Positions 7,611 to 10,261 of a stretch of DNA of 10,261 nt are shown here, in pieces. The notes below the pieces were generated by a model, which was given only the letters and a program-made list of their open reading frames with translations, did no database searches and was not told where the DNA came from. Source of the stretch: Clostridiales bacterium (GTDB lineage: Bacteria > Bacillota > Clostridia > Oscillospirales > QAKW01); NCBI GenBank assembly GCA_003343605.1, contig QAKW01000026.1, forward strand, positions 1-10,261, given 5' to 3'. The translations under genes and the position numbers were made by a program. The number at the start of each line of letters is the position of its first letter. Within the stretch, counting starts at the first letter, position 1.

Positions 7611-7862
7611 ATGCTGGAATTTAAATTCGATACACAGCTTCTGATCGCGGGAGAAAATCTTTCGGAAGACGCGATCAACGATTATATCCGTACCCATATC
7701 GAGGGCGATAGCCTGCTCGCCGTGGGCGATGAGGATCTGATCAAAATCCATTACCACACCAATACCCCCTGGAAGGTGCTGGAATACTGCGCCTCTCTGG
7801 GCGAAATTCACGATATTGTAATCGAAAATATGCAGCGCCAGGCCGAAGGCCTGCAGGGGTGA
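7611..7862 (+). CDS. Small stand-alone protein resembling an internal segment of FakA/YloV (DAK2 family)
   Basis: An 83-residue soluble protein. The block EDLIKIHYHTNTPWKVLEY followed by GEIHDIVIENM resembles the part of FakA/YloV proteins (fatty-acid kinase / DAK2 family) that reads VHVHTNxPGKVLE...GELxxIKIENM, just after the kinase domain. No kinase (DAK2) domain is present, and its length and clean start and stop argue for an intact small gene rather than debris. Such short proteins are sometimes named kinase to dihydroxyacetone kinase in Clostridia. Catalysis alone is unlikely; binding or regulation is possible but unproven. Its AAAGGA lies about 10 bases before the ATG and 4 bases separate it from the TfoX-like gene, so it is the last gene of the operon. 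Confidence 0.72.
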   Translation: MLEFKFDTQLLIAGENLSEDAINDYIRTHIEGDSLLAVGDEDLIKIHYHTNTPWKVLEYCASLGEIHDIVIENMQRQAEGLQG

Positions 7863-7864
7863 AA

Positions 7865-7900
7865 GCGCCGGTTCAGAAAGCCGGCGCGCCGGGATTTTGC
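7865..7900 (+). terminator. Possible weak terminator after the FakA-like gene
   Basis: A GC-rich hairpin with 7-bp arms (GCGCCGG at 7865-7871, CCGGCGC at 7881-7887) and a 9-base loop begins three bases after the stop codon. The following tract, GCCGGGATTTTG, has only four T residues and starts late, so termination would be inefficient. The position at the end of the operon is the main argument for the call. Confidence 0.4.
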
Positions 7901-8006
7901 AGAAATTTACAATTTCTCGTAATAGTGTTCTTCTGCAAGCATACAAAAAAGCCCTTTTTATTTGAAGATGTGCCGAAAGCGCACCATTGAATTTTGTATC
8001 ATCGGC

Positions 8007-8035
8007 TTGTAATTTGCGCATGATTCTGCTATAAT
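8007..8035 (+). promoter_or_regulatory. Promoter of the toxin-antitoxin operon
   Basis: TTGTAA (8007-8012) and the perfect TATAAT (8030-8035) are separated by 17 bases, with TGC before the -10 (extended -10). The leader is about 20 bases and carries a strong AAGGAGG site before the antitoxin ATG. The AT-rich stretch just after the -10 would be the expected place for antitoxin binding, but no clear palindrome is visible. Confidence 0.75.
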
Positions 8036-8062
8036 AATATACAAAGAAAGGAGGCGTAAAAC

Positions 8063-8326
8063 ATGCCGCAAATCAGACCGATTACAGATCTTAGAAACAC
8101 CACGGAAATTTCCGAGCTTTGCCACGCACGGCGCGAACCACTTTTTATCACAAAAAACGGATACGGTGATTTAGTGGTTATGAGCATTGAAACATATGAG
8201 GAAATGCTTGAAACCGCACACATGGATGCAGCAATCAGCGAAGCCGAAAAGGAATATGCTTCCGATGGCGTTTTAATGGACGCAAGGGAAACGCTGTCCT
8301 CTTTACGGAGAAAACACTTTGGATAA
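8063..8326 (+). CDS. Phd/YefM-family antitoxin
   Basis: An 87-residue antitoxin of a type II toxin-antitoxin pair. The N-terminal part PQIRPITDLRNTTEISELCH and the segment PLFITKNGYGDLVVMSIETY (about residues 26-45) are the Phd/YefM DNA-binding fold. The C-terminal half is charged and probably wraps the toxin. By family it neutralises the partner protein and represses the operon promoter together with it. The ATG has a near-perfect AAGGAGG site. It overlaps the toxin gene by eight bases, the usual antitoxin-first arrangement. Codon use is more AT-rich than in the housekeeping operon. Confidence 0.9.
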   Translation: MPQIRPITDLRNTTEISELCHARREPLFITKNGYGDLVVMSIETYEEMLETAHMDAAISEAEKEYASDGVLMDARETLSSLRRKHFG

Positions 8327-8621
8327 ATATGTTGTAAAACTTTATGCCCACGCTTACCGGGATCTGAACAGTATTTATACCTATATTGCAGGAAACTTCT
8401 CGGAACCCGGCATTGCCCTGAATATGGTTCACGAACTGGAAAACGCCATTTTCAGTTTAGAGCAGTTGCCGGAACGCGGTGCCGTCCGCCGCATCGGCGC
8501 TTATGCAAACGGTGATTACCGCCAGTTGTTTGTGAAAAATTATGTGGTCATTTATCGTGTGTTGAAAGAAAAGAAAGAGGTGCATATCGTCACAGTACGC
8601 TATGCACCAGGCAATTTCTAA
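8319..8621 (+). CDS. RelE/ParE-family toxin
   Basis: A 100-residue toxin partner. Family features are the N-terminal VVKLYAHAYRDLNSIYTYIA (5-24), a helix with NAIFSLEQLPERG (42-54), and the strand block GDYRQLFVKNYVVIYRV (65-81), ending VHIVTVRYAPGNF. RelE-type members cleave mRNA at the ribosome, whereas ParE members inhibit gyrase; sequence alone does not separate them, and the usual terminal Arg pair is replaced by PGNF, so the target is uncertain. The start is TTG at 8319, inside the end of the antitoxin gene, with GGAG eight bases upstream; no ATG in frame gives a full-length product. The weak start codon and overlap would keep toxin below antitoxin. Confidence 0.87.
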   Translation: MDKYVVKLYAHAYRDLNSIYTYIAGNFSEPGIALNMVHELENAIFSLEQLPERGAVRRIGAYANGDYRQLFVKNYVVIYRVLKEKKEVHIVTVRYAPGNF

Positions 8622-8630
8622 AACGCTGTA

Positions 8631-8675
8631 AAGGAAAGCGGGCCGCCGGGCCCGCTTTCCTTATTCTTTTTTCTC
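8631..8675 (+). terminator. Strong terminator between convergent genes
   Basis: A perfect 14-bp hairpin (8631-8644 with 8649-8662) around a GCCG loop is followed on the plus strand by ATTCTTTTTTCTC. It lies nine bases past the toxin stop. Its right arm reaches the stop codon of the converging regulator gene (8661-8663). On the minus strand the following sequence has only a short GTTTTA tract, so it works mainly for the toxin-antitoxin transcript. Confidence 0.85.
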
Positions 8676-8891
8676 TTCCGGAATAAACTCCAGTAATTCC
8701 CCGATTTCACAATCTAGAACGGTGCATATACGCGCCAGAACATCCACATCCAAACGCGTAATAGTATTATTGCAATACGCATTGATCTGCGCCCGCTGCA
8801 TTTCTGCCCGGTGCCCAAGCATATTCTTGCTGATCCCGGTTTTCTTGATCAGTTCATTTAGATGAATTTTAATTTTTCCGTATTTTGTCAT
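8661..8891 (-). CDS. Cro/CI-type HTH regulator, copy A
   Basis: A 76-residue one-domain DNA-binding protein of the Cro/CI (XRE, HTH_26-like) class. The helix-turn-helix covers about residues 20-42 (ISKNMLGHRAEMQRAQINAY). The C-terminal segment RLDVDVLARICTVLDCEIGELLEFIP is typical of this group. It has no ligand or dimerisation domain beyond the fold. The start at 8891 is preferred over the ATG at 8906 because it aligns exactly with the paralogue at 8971-9189, has GGTGG upstream, and because the likely -10 box would place the transcript start inside or after 8906. It shares 39 of 71 aligned residues (55%) with copy B. It presumably binds the repeated operator DNA at 8909-8970 and 9230-9317. 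The stop overlaps the toxin terminator hairpin. Confidence 0.85.
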   Translation of the reverse strand: MTKYGKIKIHLNELIKKTGISKNMLGHRAEMQRAQINAYCNNTITRLDVDVLARICTVLDCEIGELLEFIPEEKKE

Positions 8892-8907
8892 GCCTGTCAC
8901 CACCATA

Positions 8908-8970
8908 ATTATAGTATAACTTCTTTTATCAGATTTTTTAAGGTATAAGATGTCTTATATAAGAAGTTAT
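8908..8970. promoter_or_regulatory. Control region A, upstream of regulator copy A
   Basis: Reading the minus strand, TATAAT (8908-8913) is the likely -10 box for copy A; no consensus -35 is visible, which suggests a weak or activated promoter. The region holds the half-sites ATAACT (8916-8921) and AGTTAT (8965-8970), forming 10-bp inverted arms (8916-8925 with 8961-8970). It also holds a palindrome, TATAAGA-TG-TCTTATA (8944-8959), and the self-complementary CTTATATAAG (8954-8963). It aligns without gaps to 9230-9291, with 45 of 62 bases identical. Confidence 0.65.
8909..8970 (+). repeat. Direct repeat unit 1 of the duplicated control region
   Basis: The 62 bases match 9230-9291 at a constant offset of 321 (45 identical). 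Two blocks are perfect: TTATAGTATAACTT (8909-8922) and GATGTCTTATATAA (8949-8962). The 26 bases between them have diverged (11 of 26 identical), so the ends are conserved as expected of protein-binding sites. Confidence 0.85.
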
Positions 8971-9189
8971 CTATCTTGGAATAAATTCCAGCAAATCCTC
9001 GATTCTGCAATCCAATGCCATGCAAATACGGCATAAAACCGCCGTATCCAGTCTTGTCACGCTATTATCCAGATAAGAGTTCAACTGTGCACTTTGCAGC
9101 TGAGCCAAATGGCAAAAATGGTTTTTGCTGATTCCCCTTGTTCTAATTAATTCATCCAGCTTAATCCTGACGGAACCAAATTCACTCAT
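8971..9189 (-). CDS. Cro/CI-type HTH regulator, copy B
   Basis: A 72-residue paralogue of the regulator at 8661-8891, encoded immediately upstream in the same orientation. The helix-turn-helix is at about residues 20-42 (ISKNHFCHLAQLQSAQLNSY), followed by RLDTAVLCRICMALDCRIEDLLEFIP. Most differences in the HTH are in exposed positions, but the putative recognition helix differs by RAQINAYCNN versus SAQLNSYLDN, so the two may bind related yet distinguishable sites. AGAGGA five bases before the ATG is a good ribosome binding site. Its stop codon abuts control region A directly, so a transcript of copy B would read through that region into copy A. Divergent to the plus-strand gene at 9337. Confidence 0.87.
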   Translation of the reverse strand: MSEFGSVRIKLDELIRTRGISKNHFCHLAQLQSAQLNSYLDNSVTRLDTAVLCRICMALDCRIEDLLEFIPR

Positions 9190-9222
9190 TTTTATCCTCT
9201 CGATTCTATTTAGAAATTATAC

Positions 9223-9252
9223 TTGACATTTATAGTATAACTTTTATATAAT
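9223..9252 (+). promoter_or_regulatory. Near-consensus promoter of the unknown-protein/XRE operon
   Basis: A perfect TTGACA (9223-9228) and a perfect TATAAT (9247-9252) are 18 bases apart. The spacer contains the first conserved repeat block (9230-9243) and the minus-strand -10 of regulator copy B (TATAAA, 9229-9234). The start point would be near 9259, giving a leader of nearly 80 bases that carries further half-sites. Confidence 0.8.
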
Positions 9253-9317
9253 GGTTTGGAGATATATAGGATGTCTTATATAATTAGTTATATATAACTT
9301 CTTATATATGCAGTTAT
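9229..9317. promoter_or_regulatory. Control region B with clustered operator half-sites
   Basis: Four half-sites are visible: ATAACT (9237-9242), AGTTAT (9286-9291), ATAACT (9294-9299) and AGTTAT (9312-9317). The middle pair forms a perfect 14-bp palindrome, AGTTATATATAACT (9286-9299). The first pair has the same 49-base offset as the pair in control region A. On the minus strand TATAAA (9229-9234) is the probable -10 box for regulator copy B. Binding here could block both this promoter and the opposing one. Confidence 0.65.
9230..9291 (+). repeat. Direct repeat unit 2 of the duplicated control region
   Basis: This is the partner of 8909-8970, with the perfect blocks TTATAGTATAACTT (9230-9243) and GATGTCTTATATAA (9270-9283). 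Only this copy has a TTGACA box just outside the repeat and a TATAAT within it on the plus strand; the equivalent bases in unit 1 do not form a promoter. Confidence 0.85.
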
Positions 9318-9336
9318 CTCAGATTGGAGGTAAAAA

Positions 9337-9627
9337 ATGAGCGATGGTTTCGTTTTAACAGAAAATCCAGATTTAACCCCAGCGCGGACAAAACTGGAAG
9401 AAATCTTTCTGCGCATCAATCATCTGAATCATCTGGAGCGCGAGGCGGCGGCCTGGTATCTCGATAAATACAACGTTTTATTGAACCTCTTTCAATGGAA
9501 CCCCATTCCAGAAGAACTGTATGATCAGAATTTAAAACGGGCGATCGAAAAAGAAGACGCCGGATTGCTGGCTGTCCTTACCTGTCAGCGGCTATTTTGC
9601 GGCGAAAATCGGGAGCTATGCGAGTAG
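9337..9627 (+). CDS. Unrecognised 96-residue protein
   Basis: I do not recognise this protein. It is soluble, without signal peptide or membrane segment, and probably mostly helical. An acidic, Pro-containing N terminus (residues 1-15) is followed by a helix-rich body containing LNHLEREAAAWYLDKYNVLL (about 30-49), an aromatic-Pro stretch FQWNPIPEELYD, and a C-terminal part with two Cys residues (LTCQRLFC). It is a convincing gene: GGAGG lies 6 bases before the ATG, a near-consensus promoter precedes it, and its end is interlocked with the next regulator gene (10-base overlap). The context, between divergent Cro/CI regulators and a coupled XRE gene, suggests a small partner, antirepressor or effector of the switch; that is inference only. 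Confidence 0.75.
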   Translation: MSDGFVLTENPDLTPARTKLEEIFLRINHLNHLEREAAAWYLDKYNVLLNLFQWNPIPEELYDQNLKRAIEKEDAGLLAVLTCQRLFCGENRELCE

Positions 9628-9875
9628 ATTTCTTGCAAACCACGCTGAGCTTTAACATCCGGGTTCTGCGGCAAAGCAATCATCTATCGCAAACAGATCT
9701 TGCAAATGCACTGGGCGTAACCAAACAGACCGTATCCGAATGGGAAAATAATATCGTTTGGCCTTCCATCACCATGCTGGTTTCTCTCGCCGTGCATTTT
9801 TCTGTCAGTGTGGACGATCTGCTGGGGTTGGGAAAGCAGATTGATTCCCGGCGGTTTTGGAATCGCCGGGAATGA
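9618..9875 (+). CDS. XRE-family HTH regulator
   Basis: An 85-residue Cro/CI-fold DNA-binding protein. The helix-turn-helix is textbook: SQTDLANALGVTKQTVSEWE (residues 24-43), then P49-S-I-x-M-L and a final SVDDLLGLG (64-72). It belongs to the HTH_3 group and is only distantly related to the two minus-strand regulators. The start at 9618 is used because the protein then begins a normal length before the HTH. GGGAG lies only two bases upstream, so translation probably depends on coupling to the preceding gene, whose stop is at 9625-9627. A TTG at 9597 would add seven residues without a ribosome binding site. The last residues (SRRFWNRRE) come from one half of a 10-bp inverted repeat that runs into the stop codon. 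Confidence 0.87.
   Translation: MRVDFLQTTLSFNIRVLRQSNHLSQTDLANALGVTKQTVSEWENNIVWPSITMLVSLAVHFSVSVDDLLGLGKQIDSRRFWNRRE
9844..9873. repeat. 10-bp inverted repeat at the end of the XRE gene
   Basis: ATTCCCGGCG (9844-9853) and CGCCGGGAAT (9864-9873) are perfect inverted arms around a 10-base loop. No T-run follows, so this is not a terminator. It may be an mRNA 3' structure or a remnant of an insertion or recombination site. Confidence 0.6.
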
Positions 9876-9925
9876 TGGAATTGATGATGCTTTTAAAAAA
9901 ATAAAATATGATTCCGATATTTCCA

Positions 9926-9966
9926 AAACAACCGGCCGCCCAAATTGGGGCGGCCGGTTGTTTCCT
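9926..9966 (+). terminator. Terminator of the unknown-protein/XRE operon
   Basis: A perfect 16-bp stem (9926-9941 with 9948-9963) has a GC-rich core and a six-base AAATTG loop. The right arm ends in TTGTTT, giving a short U-rich tract, and the left arm supplies matching A residues, so it could also work on the minus strand. It lies 50 bases after the XRE stop and separates this operon from the ATPase gene. Confidence 0.75.
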
Positions 9967-10131
9967 GATCAACTGCTTAAAGATAAACGGATAATATACA
10001 TTTTACAAATTAAAATCGTTCCAAATCGCCTTATAATCCGATTTTCGTTAAAATATTTTATAAAATCGCATATAAAGATTGAAAATTTTCAATAATATTG
10101 CTATAATACCCTTGAAAGGGGCGCGGATCAA
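9967..10131 (+). promoter_or_regulatory. AT-rich leader and promoter of the AAA15-type ATPase gene
   Basis: TTGAAA (10079-10084) and TATAAT (10102-10107) are 17 bases apart, with an extended -10 (TGC before the box). The -35 lies inside a perfect palindrome, TTGAAAATTTTCAA (10079-10092), a possible operator. Upstream, AAAATCG-like heptamers occur at about 10012, 10023 and 10062, with one in inverted orientation at 10039. I see no gene between 9967 and 10131. Confidence 0.7.
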
Positions 10132-10261
10132 ATGCTATGCCAGTTTACATTTCAAAATTTTAAATCTTATAAAGAGGAAACGGTTTTTGATTTTCAGGCG
10201 GCGGCGCTGCCGGAATTTAAAGAACATCTGATCACCAGTGAAAAGGGCGGAAGCCCGCTGC
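10132..10261 (+). CDS. AAA15/COG1106-type ATP-binding protein, N terminus only (partial)
   Basis: Only 43 residues are present before the window ends. The beginning MLCQFTFQNFKSYKEETVFD, followed by FQAAALPEFKEHLI, resembles the N-terminal strand pair of SMC/RecF-like AAA15 ATPases (COG1106), in which FxNFKSFKDE precedes the Walker A loop by some 50 residues. The Walker A motif itself would lie outside the window, so ATP binding is inferred from family resemblance. Members occur in accessory and defence islands, often with an RloB-like partner, but no partner is visible here. The start has AAAGGGG about ten bases upstream and a good promoter at 10079-10107. Transcription is independent of the preceding operon. 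Confidence 0.72.
   Translation, partial: MLCQFTFQNFKSYKEETVFDFQAAALPEFKEHLITSEKGGSPL

Noticed and set aside
7058..7678. A 206-residue minus-strand frame across the transporter, TfoX-like and FakA-like genes
   Set aside because: It is antisense to three well-supported genes, and the composition is that of an antisense shadow.
7512..8021. A 169-residue minus-strand frame across the end of the HAD operon and the gap before the toxin-antitoxin pair
   Set aside because: No ribosome binding site or recognisable domain was seen. Part of it is antisense to the FakA-like gene, and the rest is the AT-rich intergenic region.
8909..9317. CRISPR array or phage attachment sites formed by the AT-rich repeats
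   Set aside because: There are only two long repeat units, separated by a whole gene, with no uniform spacers and no integrase; they are better explained as duplicated operators.
9808..10095. A 95-residue plus-strand frame running from inside the XRE gene through the terminator
   Set aside because: It starts within the XRE gene, crosses a 16-bp terminator hairpin and the AT-rich leader, and shows no domain; the short plausible-looking stretch after 9876 is too brief to support a gene.
10109..10120. CCCT-TGAA-AGGG hairpin covering the ribosome binding site of the ATPase gene, as a possible translational switch
   Set aside because: Only four base pairs, and the predicted transcript start (about 10113-10115) falls inside it, so the left arm would be largely absent from the RNA.

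Overview
The window looks like a chromosomal segment of a moderately high-GC member of the Clostridia (Oscillospirales-like gut Firmicute is my best guess). The basis is the gene set (uvrC-rsmD-coaD plus a coiled-coil protein after coaD), low-GC Gram-positive style SigA promoters (TTGnnn-17/18-TATAAT), strong AGGAGG-type ribosome binding sites and several TTG starts. No rRNA, tRNA, CRISPR array or transposase was seen.

Positions 1-1106 (minus) carry the N-terminal part of a secreted GLUG-repeat surface protein with its own strong promoter. Positions 1234-5304 (minus) form one tightly packed housekeeping operon: uvrC (DNA repair), rsmD (16S rRNA methylation), coaD (coenzyme A synthesis), a coiled-coil protein and a DUF1624/HGSNAT-like membrane acetyltransferase. 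It starts at a promoter at 5342-5371 and ends at a hairpin terminator at 1234-1263.

Positions 5361-7887 (plus) hold a divergent operon of a HAD phosphatase, an MFS transporter, a TfoX N-terminal-domain protein and a small stand-alone protein resembling an internal segment of FakA/YloV (DAK2-family) proteins. The two divergent promoters share one base between their -35 boxes.

After about 7890 the DNA becomes visibly more AT-rich and the content changes to accessory genes. First comes a Phd/YefM-RelE/ParE toxin-antitoxin pair (8063-8621) with a promoter and a strong terminator. Next are two paralogous minus-strand Cro/CI-type regulators (8661-8891 and 8971-9189), each preceded by the same roughly 62-bp control region. 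These face a plus-strand pair: an unrecognised 96-residue protein (9337-9627) translationally coupled to an XRE regulator (9618-9875), ended by a 16-bp terminator hairpin. A new promoter then starts a COG1106/AAA15-type ATPase cut off by the window end.

The most interesting part is 8661-9875. A regulator and its operator DNA have been duplicated as a unit. The inner copy of the operator overlaps a near-consensus promoter pointing the other way, toward an unknown protein and a third regulator. This has the architecture of a genetic switch. Its function, and any link to the ATPase that follows, cannot be decided from this window.
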